Source: Anthonomus grandis grandis
Taxonomy: Eukaryota > Arthropoda > Insecta > Coleoptera > Curculionidae
DNA length: 64,000 bases
Assembly (NCBI RefSeq): GCF_022605725.1
Contig: NC_065551.1
Coordinates: 19,344,001-19,408,000 of the forward strand
Direction of reading: 5' to 3'
Below, one piece after another: positions 1 through 12,036 of the stretch. Position numbers and translations under genes: made by a program. The stretch's first letter is position 1, and every line of letters begins with the position of its first letter. The notes beneath the pieces were generated by a model. It saw only the letters and a list, made by a program, of their open reading frames with translations. It made no database searches and was not told where the DNA came from.

Positions 1-223
1 TAATTTTCGACGCAATCTTGATTTTGGTTTCTTGTTAATAAGATCGTATAACCCTTGTTTTCAGCACTTCCCATAATTTTAAAGTAGACAAAATCGTTAA
101 TTTCCAACCATAAATAAATCTTAATGTGTTAGTCACATCATTTTCTATTCCTTTATTTGTCATATATTTTTATCCCAACTTTGTGATGACGTGCTTACTT
201 AATTAGTCTGAATGTCTAGTCAG

Positions 224-276
224 TTAGGCGAGACGAAGCGCGTCGGCAGGAGGACAACTTTCCTGGAATTTCGAGA
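224..276 (+). other. possible additional CoREST exon (53 nt)
   Basis: A GC-rich patch lies between CTAGTCAG (acceptor-like) and GTGAGC (donor-like). Read in the phase required by the next exon it is open: 17 codons plus two bases, basic (GETKRVGRRTTF). The phase fit is suggestive only, because I know of no conserved counterpart. It could instead be part of intron or promoter sequence. The rest of 1-521 shows nothing else. Confidence 0.22.
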
Positions 277-521
277 GTGAGCGGACTTGTTCAAATATAT
301 AGACTTTGATTACATGTCTCCCTATGAAATTAGTTTAATTGTTTTTTTAACTCAAATGGTTTACATTACTATTAGGCTTGTCAAATAAATATTATCGTAA
401 TTCGATTTCCTCGCATTTTTCATTTTTGTTCAGTATCACATAATCTCAAAAAAGAAACTCACGAAACCTCCCGAGAGCTCAGTAATTAATGTTACGTATC
501 GAATTTTTCGCGGTTTATCAG

Positions 522-708
522 ACGTACCGGCTCGAACCGGCCGACTTCCGGTCCGGCGATGGGCAAACGTGGTCCGGGAAGGGCGAAGGGAAAACCTCCG
601 AAAGGGATGCACATCAATTACGACGATTTGGCCACAATGGCGTCCGGAAACGCCGGAACATTGCTGCTGAAGCAGATGGAACGCGAACTGGATTCCTTAC
701 AGAGACAA
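522..708 (+). CDS. CoRest: CoREST exon: linker region
   Basis: The acceptor is TTTATCAG at 514-521 and the donor GTGAGT starts at 709. The exon opens in phase 2 (the first base completes a codon). It reads through a Gly/Pro/Arg-rich stretch, then GKPPKGMHINYDDL and a helix ending LKQMERELDSLQRQ. This matches the start of the long LSD1-binding linker helix of RCOR proteins. A longer open frame in another phase overlaps it but has no such similarity. Confidence 0.9.
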
Positions 709-3700
709 GTGAGTAGTTGATGTACTCCGTTGTGGTCTTACAAGTAGCACACATCTTTTTTTTTAAGTCAACAAGCTATAGACAATAAATTGTCTTTAAG
801 TTTTTTTAATACACTGTATCCCAATTTGTTGTACGGTGCTACTTTTTCATCAAACATTTCTGAGAGTCGAGGTGAAAATTAAACTTTCACTATTAAGGGT
901 GCCATAAAAGGTGCAAAACTAGATAATGGACTAAAAGTAAAATATACCGATACCATGAATAGGCCTTTTATACGAAACAAATTATATTGAATTGATCAAA
1001 AATTTGAAACTAATGGCCTTCTTAGATGACGATATTAGAGAGAATTTCTCATTTGAAAGTGAGTGTTTGCTTTTAGGTCTAACATCCAGAGATGACTAAA
1101 AAAATCATGGCAGTCAGTGTATATTATAAATATCAAAATGTTTTATATACAGGGTGTCCATTTTAACATGATGTACATGGTGATATTGGAAATCATTAGA
1201 TGCATGGTGGACCAAAAGGGAAAAAAGTTGGACAATCAAGGGCTTATAAACATCTGTCATATTCTTCTTTGATCTAATTAAGAAATGGGCGTTAATTTGA
1301 AAATAGAGTAAAAAATTATCTAGGCTTCTTATTTTGTATGACACAAAAGTCAACTTTTGTTTTACTTATGGTCTCCATATTGAATTTTTGCATTTTCGAA
1401 TTCTCCTTTATGAATACTCTTTAACAATGTATAACATGTTTGTGTTATAATTAAAATTAGCAAAATTAAGATTTTAGGGTAATAAAAACTGTCGTTTTTA
1501 ATTGCCTTGCTAATTGTCAAAGTAGAATTTATTGTGTGCACTTAATTATGAGTTTCAAATAATAAAAAATAGAATATGTTGGAGTCTTATTCTCTGTCTG
1601 AAGCTAAAGAAATTTATAATATTGAAAAAATCGAGAAAGACGAAAAATAGTAGAGCTAAAGTTTAGTTACTATGTTTAAGCATCTGAAAACCTTGTAGCT
1701 TACAGAAGTTTTGCTAAGATTAAGAAAAACAAACTTCCTGATGAAAATAAACTAATTTTGCTAATACAAGGCTTGGTTAAGACACCTCGTACGTCTGTAC
1801 GTCAAAAGTTCATTAAAGTCCTTAGGTTTGGATTTAATGTCTGGTTAGGTATTTTCGGTACTCATGTGATTGAACATTTTCTTTAATGAGAACCTAAATT
1901 CCAAGAGATATTTGAACCTCTTACAAGCTAACATTCAATATTTATAGTTCCATAAGCGTAAGCACTTAAAGAACTTCCAATAAAACAATGGTCTCCACCA
2001 CGTTGTATTATCATCAAATTTTTAAATAAAGAATTTTCCACGAGTGGATAGGCAATCTGCGACAATTAAGATGACCTGGGCAATCTGACATACCACTTGA
2101 CTTTGATACATGTGGTTTCCTGAAAAATGTGTTATACTGTAGGTCATATGAAACTGAAGAAGAGCTGAGGCACGCTGTTATAGATGTTGTTAACAGAAAT
2201 TTTCAGAAAATCCTGTGAAGCATTAAGCAGTCACGAGACGATGTATATTTGCCGGTTGGTTCTTTTGACTTATTTGAACACCAGATTTAATTGTTAAATG
2301 TTACTTGTTTGTTTGCAGTGTTCGTTTTATGATCAATATTCATTTAAAGTAATAATTAATAGGAATATCATACCTTATTACCATGAAATCTTAATTTGGT
2401 TAATTTTTATGTCGATCGAACACAAATATGTTATACATGGTTGAAGAGCATTTCGAAAAGGGAATCTGAATATGGAAAAAGTCAATATACCAAATGTTGA
2501 CTGTGACTTCGTTCAACATAGATACCTAGATAATTTTTTACTCTTTTATATTCTCGCTTATTTCTTACTTTCATCCTAAAAAATTCGTTATTCTCTTTTA
2601 TAATAAACGAGATATAACGGATTTTGTGAAATGCACTTTTTTCTTTTTTTCCCCTGTATATCTGTACCTATTCAGAGTTTAAAGAAGTAGATGACAGATT
2701 ATTTAAAGGCACTTGATTGAACATCTTTTTCCTCATCCTCACCGTGTGTAAACTCCATTACTATAAAAATTAAGTTTGGTTTAAACACGGGAAAAAACCA
2801 ACTACAAATAAATTGTCATAATGTAGTTATTAGTTTTCAGAAGAAAAAACTTATTTTTTTCTTGATTTTTGACTTTATTGATTTAGATTTTTAGGATATA
2901 TTCCTTATTTCTTGAATTCATGTTTCTCAATTTCGGAAATCAATCTAAAACTATTTTCCATTTAGTTTCAAATGTTTTATTTAAAATTCATATAATTAGT
3001 GGATTCTCGATTTTGTTCTATAACTAGATCTCGCAGAAAGGAACATTTTTCACACACAACATTATGGAAAAATATGTATACCCTCTAAAGAATATTTTGG
3101 ACCTAAATCAGTTAATAAAGAATTCTCTGTCTAAGTCTCAACTCACTTGAAAGTTAAAAACCTCATAGGTAATATATGTTTCAATAATAAGAAGCATTTT
3201 ATGGTGGGTCACTGGCCAATGCGTTTTTCAAAGAACACAAAGACAAAGTTCTGTTAATATTCTGTATTATTTGCCGTACAGTTTTAGATTAAAATTGCAC
3301 TAAAAAGCTGTTATGAAGCCTTGCATTACTCAAGAATGTTTTAACGCATACAAATGGTGAGAACAGAAAAAACTTGATGATATTAGGAGTTCTCAGACCA
3401 ATACATTTCATGAAATGGTACAAAGTCTTTTTCCACTGTAATGATAATATCTTTCTTGATGATAACGTCTTTACTTGGCAAAACCCTTCATTGGCTATGA
3501 AGGCAAAAACTTAATAGGAATTCTTCTTGCTAAACATATATGAGCGATTACACAAGTTTGATGAAAAAGTGGCACAGGTTCTATCTTTAATAGAAAGGGA
3601 CATCCTGCAATTTCAATCAAATGAAACAATGGAACACAGTATGCAAATTATTACATGTGCTGTTTATAAGATCACCGTAGCCGTTTCAGAAAATTAATTT

Positions 3701-6700
3701 AGGCAGAACAGGACCGAGACAGTTCCCGGTAGCCGCACACAGCTGATGAATCCCAGAGGATGGGACCAAAGACAGAGAGAGAAAGAGTGATTACAAACGA
3801 TTTTTTTTTTAATTAAGTTACTATTTTTAGTCTTTTTTTGTTGTATTAACTATTTTTTGTACAGCGAAGCTAGCTGACAGAGACAGGGATATATTTTATT
3901 TTTTTGCATTAGTTTATTTTCACTATATAGGGACGGATTTCAATCCTGAGATTATCCTCTGTCTTTGTCCCTCCTCTGTATGGTTAGCTTTTGCTTGATG
4001 GAAGTTGTAGAATCTACTTACTATCAATAATATAGATATGTTTGCTGTTTAAATGCTATTTTTGTTGCACCTTATCTTACTCGGCTGGAGAAACTTTACT
4101 GATTTTCGCACTAGCCCCTTTAAGGAAGCTTAGTGCAATCGTTTTGCCTCTTTGTATATACATTCATGATTTTCCAATTAAATGTGCTGGTTAATTTCTA
4201 TTACACGGAGAATCTTGAGATTTCTATGTTTAAATGTCTTAATTTCTTATTCCTTACCCTAATCAACCCCTGAAAATCATAATTTATTCCAGATTCAACA
4301 AAACAAACAGACCATCAGCTCTCTTAAACGCAAACACTCCGACACGATAGACGACTTAAGACCTCCAGAAGAAAAACAGAGAAATAATCCCCGTTGGACT
4401 AACGATGAATTGATGTTAGCTATACAGGTAAAGATAAACTTTATATGCGATTTAAGGTCGTTATGTCAATATTTCTATCCTCTTATTAGGGCTTCCGTAA
4501 ATATGGTAAAGACTTCAAAGCCATTGCAGAAATGTTGGGCAACAAGACCGAACATTACGTGCGCACCTTCTTCATTAACAATCGCAAGAGATACAATTTA
4601 GATCACATTATTAAGGAATGGGAAAGGTAAGTTCAAAGGAGAAATTCATAGTTATTTTTAATTATAGTTATATTTACACTTTCGCGTCATCCTTTACCCA
4701 GTCAACGAGTGGTCATTCATTTTCCTTTCCTATCCTCCAGATTCATTTCCTAAACCCTTTCCTACCCCTTGCCGTTGGCTATATCGTGCATTTAAGAATT
4801 AAATTTTGTGAAAGTTATCGATTCGGGAAATAGAGTACATACCCGACGGTTTTCCCGAGTCTCCAAATCGTGCTGGAAAATTGACTCGTTGCAGAGCCAT
4901 AAAACAAGCATGTCAAGTTATATTTACATTTATAATAATCCAAAAACTAAATAAAGATGTATTTATTCCGAATTTTGAGAACAAAACAATTATAATAGTA
5001 GTTATGATTAAAGACATTATTAAAAATGGTATTCTTATTTAAATTATTCGTTTGAAAGGCCTATCGATACCATCGCAGTTCGTTTGGACTGCATCCGAAA
5101 TTTTTAATTTTTCATGTTTCTGCCGCATAAATCATACAGTTTACGCGTGGGTTATTTTGATTTTGAGGGCTGCCATGGTCTCTGGCGTATTCTCGTAAGC
5201 CTAATGTCCTAAAATTGCTCGTGTGAAATATCTACGTTCGTATCTTCTAGTTGTAGTCTGAGAAAGGTCGAGTGAGCGACGAGAAATCAACTGTCTCTTC
5301 TGAACATTTTCACGGACAGCGGCGATGTTTCCGGTTGATGTCGGGTTTCATGGACGTACGTAGTTGAGTTGTCTTCGTTGTTTACTGAACCAGTGGACTC
5401 AAATTCATCCATACCGCTAATAGGTCTCTCGGTGGGACGATTCTTACCATCGTAAAATGGTCGAAACGCGCGGAACGTTTCCCTAACGGAGCCCATTCTG
5501 ATAAAAGAATGTGATTATTTGCACTTGTTGAACACTATATCCGTCCCTGGTTATTTGGCAAAACAGTCTGAATAAATGACTGCCAATTCATCAGATTCAT
5601 TTATGTAGGTTCGATTAATTGTCAAAGTCCCTCTCTAATTAAAGCCAAAATTAAGTTTTTATATATTCACATCAGAAAAATTCAATTTTAAGTTCGATAA
5701 ACAAACACAGATATGACCGAAAGTCCGTCCCGCCCCTTTTAAAAATCCTCAGAATAATTTGGAAATACTTGGAATATTTTACATTGTTTTGGCTGATAAT
5801 TTATAATAAGCAATAAATCTAGAACCCTAAATAAACTTAACTAACCAACCTAAACTATAAAATATAAATAAAACAGTACAAAAATTATGAGAATAATGAA
5901 TGCATTTTCATAACATTATAATTATAAATCTGGTTAGAAGTTTATCGATTAGAGAAGTCGGGTAAAGTAAACTACGCCTTTTTAGCTTCTCTCGTTTAGA
6001 ACGTCCCAAGTATATGAATATGAGAAGAGTCATACATTACTTATTTGGATAGAAACGATGTTGATGGTTTATTTGGAGTTTTTAAGAACAAAAATTTTGA
6101 TCTTCATTTAAAAGCAAACCATAGCGTAATCGGGACTTAACGAGAGCAAAATAGAATCTGTCTGCCAAAATAGAAGAACTTCAGTTCAGAAGACCGAAGT
6201 TCAGCCATTATACCAGGAGATTTGCTACTTGGGCAAGGAAAAGTAGAAGGCCAAGGTTTAAGGTGTTAAAAGAGATGAAGGGTATAGTTTAAGACATAAA
6301 TAAATCACATTATCTTTAGTAAAGCACAGACAATAAATATAATCCAGAAGAAATTTTAAAATTAAAATGAGATTTTAACGTCTTCTGGAGATTATGAATA
6401 ATTTGAAGGCCAATGAGGTTAATCGGTACTTTACAGAAATTGGTAGAAGATTAGCAAAAGTAATAAAAAATTTGCTAAAAAAGAAACTTTCTCACTGGAC
6501 ATACATATTTAGAATATTCATTTTTTACCCCAACAACAAACTATGAATTATTTAACCAAATCAATTCTCTAAAACTGTTTCAGCTATTAGCAGGGCTATT
6601 TCAGCAAAGTGGGATGTACTGGCGATAGAGGAACCACTCAAAGCATTTCGTGCTCTTTTAAGCAATATTTTTAATCCATCTTTTATATCTGCGCATTTAG

Positions 6701-8779
6701 TTATTGAAGGAAGAAACTAGGGCAGCCTATGTAACCAAGGGATTAAAATTTACTAGATCTTCACTTTATAAGAAAATTCCATATTCATAATTTTTTTTGT
6801 CAACTATTTTAATAAGCACCTGTTCATGGCAAACGTATAAAAGCAGCTAGGCAACAATATATCTATAATATAATTGAAACTTTCCAACAGACAGAGATAG
6901 TCTTAGGGAATATTTATTAAGAATATTATTTTATAAGGAAATTTAATTAGGGATGGGATATCTTCAAACATTATTAGTAAGCTGCCCGAAATTGCTCTCA
7001 ACTGTTTGGCTGAGGTTATCAATATGTCTTGCTATGGATGTTTTTCCAAGTTTCTTGAAAGTTGTTCACATAGTTCCACTATTCAAGGAAGAAGATGAAG
7101 AAAGTCTTTCAAACTACAGACCAGTTGCTCTGCTGCCAACTGTTTCTAAGATTGTGGAAAAGGTAGTCAGAAAGCAGGTTTTCAATGTTGAATTAAAAAA
7201 TAAAGTGTTCAGCACAGTTCAATTTGGGTTCCTAGAGAACAAATCTACTAATGAGGCTAATTTTAATCTATTAAAGAGGCTTTATCTGTGAATAAATGAT
7301 CCGGGGGTTGCACCGGCACTGTTCTATGACTTAACAAAAGCACTTGATTATGTGAGTCATCAGAATTCAGGATATTGCTGCGCCAGTTAAAGATTTATGG
7401 ATTCAGAGGCAAAGGAGTGGATTGATTTTGGTCATATTTCAGTAATAGGGCATAGTCTGTCTCATACAAATGTTAAAATAAATATACCTATTTTATTTGT
7501 ATTTTATTTTATTTTTGTTGTATGCCAATGACAGTATGGATCCATGGACGTGAATATTTCTGGAAAGTTTACTATATTTTCAGATAATGCTGAAATATAG
7601 TGTGAAAAAACTATCTTGTGGATAATTAGAGATGAGGAGGTTTTGACGGACCTTATTCACCATGGCCTACTGCTAATTAACAATTGGTGTGACTAAGAAA
7701 CTTTTCAATATTTCCAAAACAAACATTATGTCTTAAGTGTACTCTAGGTCCAGTTTATATAGAAAATCAAATTTTAAACACTGCTGTTGGAAGTATATGT
7801 CTAGGTTTAGAAATTGATAATAAATTAAAATTTGAACATATTGAACTTCTTAATAAAAAAATGTCATCTAACTAATCTACTTTAATCTCTAAGGAATTAA
7901 AAATAAATAAATAAAAACACAAAATAAGTATGTATTGGATTACTAGAATCCCATTTACACGTTATAGTATATGTTTTTGGGGTTCTTCTGCTAAACAGCG
8001 AGTGTATACAATATTTGTGCTACAAAAAAGACCATTAATCACATGAATAATGCTAAAGTGAAAATGCATATAAGCCGCTTTTTATTATAAATAAAATCTA
8101 ACACTACTCTTATACAATACTTGAAACAAGTCATTTTAATTAATAAAAAGTATGATAATTGGTTAAGGCAAGATTCCTCCATCTATTCCACAAGACAAAT
8201 ATTCTTTCACTTTTTATTCGTAAAACTGCCCAGGAGCATGATTCAACAATAAAGCATTCTTGATTTGATTTGATTTAATTTAAAAAATAAGGTGAAAAGG
8301 GATGAAGGCTCCGATAGTTATAGTAATCAAACAAAATTTCTTATTGACCCCTAAAACACATTGTATCGCATCCTCTGTGTCGGTACTCTCGATCCTGAAA
8401 AGTTCGATTATTGTGCCAATTTATAAACAAGCTATAACAAAGTAGAAACGGCCAATTATAGACCAATTTCTCGGACCAGTTGGATCGCCAACCTTTCATA
8501 GGGAAACCAACTCTGCGTTTTGTTATATTGTTCTTTTTTTTCTTACTGATTTTATTGTATAATTTAATCGAAATAATTTGCTCGATAAGTAAATCTATTG
8601 TCTATTATATACTTCAATGTTATTAATTTTGCAGAGAAAACGGCACAAGTAACGAGGATATGACCGAAGCAAACGGCGATGATCACGACGAGGTCATCTG
8701 TTTGTCACCGAGTCCACCGAGCAAAAAAGAAACGCTGAAAAACGGCGGAAAAGTAGCGTCTCAAATCGGCGCAAAATGA
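522..8779 (+). CDS. CoRest: CoREST/RCOR corepressor, 3' part of gene (4 exons)
   Basis: REST corepressor, the nuclear scaffold that links the histone demethylase LSD1 to HDAC1/2 and to nucleosomal DNA. The joined coding exons are 522-708, 4293-4427, 4490-4626 and 8635-8779, about 200 residues. They encode, in order, a basic segment with the family signature KPPKGM, the LSD1-binding linker helix, the second SANT domain (from NPRWTNDELMLAIQ to NNRKRYNLDHIIKEWER) and a short acidic tail ending ASQIGAK before TGA. All junctions are GT-AG and the phases agree (2/0/0/2). The ELM2 and first SANT domains must lie upstream of the window, so the gene is partial. The introns hold a DD41D mariner and a non-LTR remnant. 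Assignment rests on family motifs and is strong; isoforms cannot be judged. Confidence 0.93.
1150..2656 (+). mobile_element. DD41D mariner-like element, copy A (decayed)
   Basis: It is flanked by TA (1148-1149 and 2657-2658). The left end is CAGGGTGTCC and the right end TTTTTCCCCTG. About 150 bp inside each end (roughly 1300-1440 and 2400-2560) are diverged inverted copies of each other, so the terminal repeats are long. Between them, on the + strand at about 1580-2290, is a heavily decayed transposase: remnants of FNVWLGIFGTHVIEHF and of the WIGN...DIPLDFDTCGFLKNVLY block align with the conserved parts of the other copies. Frames are broken repeatedly. It lies in a CoREST intron. Confidence 0.7.
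2659..4292. other. intronic sequence, no recognised feature
   Basis: CoREST intron between mariner copy A and the second exon. I see AT-rich DNA and a purine-rich patch near 3760-3790 (GACAGAGAGAGAAAGAG), and no open frame or repeat that I can name. Confidence 0.5.
4293..4427 (+). CDS. CoRest: CoREST exon: linker helix end and start of SANT2
   Basis: Acceptor TTATTCCAG, donor GTAAAG, 45 full codons, phase 0 at both ends. It continues the helix (IQQNKQTISSLKRK), then a charged hinge, then the first SANT2 helix with the conserved RWTNDELMLAIQ. The small 62-bp intron that follows splits SANT2. Confidence 0.93.
4490..4626 (+). CDS. CoRest: CoREST exon: remainder of SANT2
   Basis: Acceptor TCTTATTAG, donor GTAAGT. 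It encodes GFRKYGKDFKAIAEMLGNKT followed by the third SANT helix and KEWER. In the family this domain contacts DNA and chromatin. The exon ends with two bases of an Arg codon that is completed by the first base of the last exon. Confidence 0.94.
5287..5496 (-). other. short antisense open frame in CoREST last intron, unrecognised
   Basis: A 69-codon minus-strand frame starting MGSVRETFRAFRPFYDGKNR lies inside a GC-richer island (about 5060-5500) in otherwise AT-rich intron. Composition is protein-like: polar, with few low-complexity runs. I do not recognise it. It could be the first exon of a nested gene, a retrogene fragment or chance. No splice partner was found. Flanks 4627-5286 and 5497-6350 show nothing else. 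Confidence 0.25.
6360..8285 (+). mobile_element. decayed Jockey/CR1-type non-LTR retrotransposon
   Basis: A string of reverse-transcriptase relics lies in order on the + strand: KANEVNRYFTEIGRRLAKV near 6410, the block at 6953-7291 with NYRPVALLPTVSKIVEKV, FYDLTKALDYVSHQ near 7325, a YAND relic near 7520, LEIDNKLKFEHI near 7810. It ends in the simple tail TTGATTTGATTTGATTTAAT near 8260-8280, typical of non-LTR 3' ends. Frames are broken many times. It lies in the last CoREST intron. Confidence 0.75.
8635..8779 (+). CDS. CoRest: CoREST terminal coding exon
   Basis: The acceptor is TTTTGCAG at 8627-8634, after a 4.0-kb intron. It encodes 47 residues after the split codon: an acidic run (SNEDMTEANGDDHDEV), a CLSPSPPSKKE motif and a basic end, then TGA at 8777-8779. 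The exon is clearly more GC-rich than its flanks. Confidence 0.88.
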
Positions 8780-9355
8780 TTCCAAATCTTTCGATTTTTT
8801 CCATAAGAATGTAATATATTACCATTTTGTATGTCTCGCGAATCAAATAGGGATGTCGTGTACAATATCGGTCTTAGTTTCGATTTTTTTTTGTTCCCAA
8901 ATCGGAAATGTGGGAAAGTTTATATAGCCATTTTTACAAAATATAAATGGAAGTTACATAACACCCCCTATTAGTCTTTAAGGTAGAAACGTCTTTTTTT
9001 TTTGTTGTTTTTAGTTGACTAGCATTTTTTTATTATTCTATTTTTTAATGCAAACTTTTTTTATTTAATCTAAATAAATTATATTAGTGTTAAGTATTCC
9101 CTAGACTAGTATAATATGGATAGATTTTTTTTAAGTACAATTTATGTACCCATGTAAATAGATACAGTTCATTATCTGTTGTAACAAGTTATGTTGCAAT
9201 AATTAAGCTCTTTCTCCAAATTGGGTATTTTGCTTTTAATAATATTTATTATATTTTTTATTAATTAATTCAGTATCTACGGTTAATTGTAAAATACATG
9301 GAATTACTATTAAACTTTAATGCAAGGCTGATTTTTTTCATCGTAGTCACTTTTA
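8780..9355 (+). other. CoREST 3' UTR and downstream AT-rich DNA
   Basis: No open frame. Poly-T runs and an AATAAA at 9073. I take at least the first 300 bases as 3' UTR. Confidence 0.45.
9073..9078 (+). promoter_or_regulatory. candidate CoREST poly(A) signal
   Basis: This is the first AATAAA after the CoREST stop codon, 294 bases downstream of it, in an AT-rich stretch that I take as 3' UTR (8780 to roughly 9100). Later ATTAAA-type hexamers exist, so transcript ends could lie further downstream. Confidence 0.4.
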
Positions 9356-9512
9356 GGCCACATAAACGGAAAATTATAGTGCAAAAAAACAACTTTAGTG
9401 CAATGCGGTTTAACACCCGCACTTTTAATGTTTTAAGGTTACTTAATTCAAGTCTCTTTAGATTGCATTGACTTAAATTATTTTAAATAATGACTATTCC
9501 GTTTATGGAGCC
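9356..9512. repeat. small MITE-like inverted repeat (157 bp)
   Basis: The ends GGCCACATAAACGGAA and TTCCGTTTATGGAGCC are inverted copies with two mismatches, and TA flanks each side. This fits a small non-autonomous Tc1/mariner-type element, and there is no coding capacity. Confidence 0.5.
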
Positions 9513-10400
9513 TAATATTGTTTTTCAATTGAAATTTAGAAATTATACTTAGTGTATTAGAAATTCGCACATTTAAGAGCTGCACTTCGTTTTGTTCATT
9601 ATGAAGTTGTGAATATTACAAAGTTTGGTCTGTAGCTTTAAAATATGATCAACACATGATTTATAATTTTCGATACCTACAAATCAATCAGGGATGATTA
9701 TCTTATAAGTGATTTAGTCCCATTTATTTTTTACTTCCTACTGTAACTTATGGTTACTTGTTCAATTATATTACAATATTGAGTTTCTGGCTGTTAATGA
9801 ACCTCGAAAACGGTTCTTTAAATGGCACACAATTTTTTTTTTATTTTTTTTTATCATTTATTAATATGTAAGTTATAATACAAAGTCAGTTCCGTGTCTA
9901 CCTTTGTATTATTCTTTGTAAAGTGAAGTAAAGAACTTATAATATTTGGGTATTTTTTGTAAGAAAATATTTCCTATAACACTTATCCTGTCCAACTGCT
10001 CACCCTTTAACTAAGATATCTAAAATATTTTGTTCTTTACACATGTTGATGCTATTGATCTCTATTTGGGAACCGTTGATACGAAAAACCATTATGCACT
10101 ATTCTTTGAAATAGAGATATTTTTTAAATGAGCATCAAATATTATGGATGTACAACAAAATGGGGTAACTATTTTAACTAACTAAATTTATCGGTGAACA
10201 AACTTAAGGCATCATTATATTTTTTAATCTGCCAACCAAAGCTTACAAAAAATCTAAATGAGCTAATTTTCAAAACCAGTTTACCAAAATACCAACTGAA
10301 CTTCAAAAACTCTAAATGAGCATCTAATTTTCAAATTCATTTCAACTAAAATATTATATAATCATCAATTTTTTTTCTTAAAAGTTTTTATTTTGCATTC
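9513..10400. other. intergenic AT-rich DNA, nothing recognised
   Basis: No open frame longer than chance. Two nearby lines (about 10220-10340) repeat a TCTAAATGAGC / TTTTCAAA motif loosely. No gene seen. Confidence 0.5.
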
Positions 10401-10409
10401 GGCAACAGC

Positions 10410-11922
10410 ACAGAATAAACGATCTCGCAGAAGAGAAGGCTAGCCCTTTTTACCGAACCGGTTTTTTGTTCAGGCTCCTCCCATTTACCCCCATTCTAAC
10501 GAGTACAACTGTCGTTGCCCACGTGGGGTATTGGGTCATAATTAGTGTATTAGTACGAGCGTTAGTGTGTATATTTGCGATATTTTGTAATTTGCCGTTT
10601 TTTATTTTATTTTTGTTAAGTAGGTATTACACATTACCTTGTTTTGGAGTTTAACTCTGTGCTCTATGAATTTGTTTTTCCTTTCATTTGTGTTGTGCTA
10701 AAAACTTAAAAAAGCACTAAAATGCCAACTTTTTGTGCGTATAGGGGTTGTTTTGCCAAAAGCGTAGCTGGAAAAAGTTTATTTTCGTTTCCTAGGGATA
10801 TTAGAAGGTGAGCAATAACAATAATAAAAGAAAGTAGGTATAGAAAAGTTACATTATTATGTATTATTCATTATTATTATGGTTGTTTAAAAGCTTTGAA
10901 AACTTCAGAATATTCCCTAATTATCTGTCGTACCATGCAAATAAATACAGAATAAACATTATTTAATTTAATAAACATATATGTATATACCTAAACCATA
11001 TGTATCTATGTATGTGTACATACGTGCAGGTACATAACATTGTACATAGATAAAAATATTAAGGTTGATTTAGGTATACAGTATTTTTAGGTGATAAAGA
11101 ATAATGACTTTAATTTTCAATTATCTGTGTTTTTATGGACTGGTTTACGCATGCAAGTGCATAATATAGTAGTAGTAAAACCTTTAAAAATCTTATATTT
11201 TGTTCCAGACTATCATAATGGACGGCGACTATACAACGTATAATACCTTTATAAAATATGGACGTATGTGTGGTACCTACATATGTATATAATAATACAT
11301 ACATATATATCTTTTTATATATAAATATATAAAAGCCGATGATACCTACTCTTAAATTTGTTGTGTTTAAAACATACCTGCGTATAAACCTTCCGGCTAA
11401 AATTTAATTTAAAAATACCTCCCTATGTACACATGTATAAGTATATTGTTAACATATTAACATCACACAAATAGCAGACTTTTTCTCAGCTAGTGCCTTA
11501 CTAAAGGCAAATATTATTTACCATTATCATAAAACAACTAACACAAAAATTCCATTCCAAAATTAAAAGTATACTAACCTACACCTCTATCGTGTATCAA
11601 AACTGTCAAATAACAATTTTTATGAAAATAATAATTATTATAATTATTCTAAAAAGTAAGAACCAATATAAGCATTAACAAAAAAAAATCCTATTTGAAA
11701 TGTAACTAAATTTTGTAGTTTGCTCCCGTATTATATGAATATAACCATTTTGATTTTAAAACTAAAAGCACTTCGTTCGGTGTATGCGTTTACTACAACT
11801 TTACGAGATATCTCAGTGTATTTGCGCAGGGTGCATCTGTCAGTTGGGCTTATAAAAAACTGTTTCACGGATATCAAAGGAGCCGACGCAAGCCTTCGCT
11901 TCTGTGAGATCGTTTATTCTGT
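10410..11922 (+). mobile_element. TIR element with 9-bp target duplication and THAP-like exon
   Basis: The ends are inverted copies: ACAGAATAAACGATCTC is perfect at both termini and the match extends to about 32 bp with two mismatches (to AAGGCT). The element is flanked by the identical 9-mer GGCAACAGC at 10401-10409 and 11923-11931, which reads as a target-site duplication (an 8-bp reading with an asymmetric end is also possible). Inside are a THAP-like first exon (10722-10807), a (TA/CATA)-rich centre and no transposase core. P-type elements carry N-terminal THAP domains and make 8-bp duplications, while MULEs make 8-10 bp ones. The superfamily is therefore open: a deletion derivative or a gene-capturing element. 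Confidence 0.7.
10722..10807 (+). pseudogene. THAP-domain N-terminal exon
   Basis: The ATG opens MPTFCAYRGCFAK and SLFSFPRDIR, the first third of a C2CH THAP zinc finger (two Cys of C-x4-C, then the F-x-F-P motif). It ends in phase 2 at a good donor (GTGAGC at 10808). The remaining Cys and His, the Trp and the AVPTIF box would sit in later exons, which I cannot find inside the element. So it is an orphan first exon, and whether it is transcribed is unknown. Confidence 0.6.
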
Positions 11923-12036
11923 GGCAACAGCTTTTGTTAATGCATCACAAAAAAATCCGGCAACGTGCGTTTATACTGGAGCGCAGTTAACACTGCGTTT
12001 GGGATTCCCATATACGTTTATTGGTTATGGTGTATA

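Noticed and set aside
489..716. 75-codon open frame over the first CoREST exon
   Set aside because: Wrong phase; the CoREST frame with KPPKGM and splice sites explains the segment.
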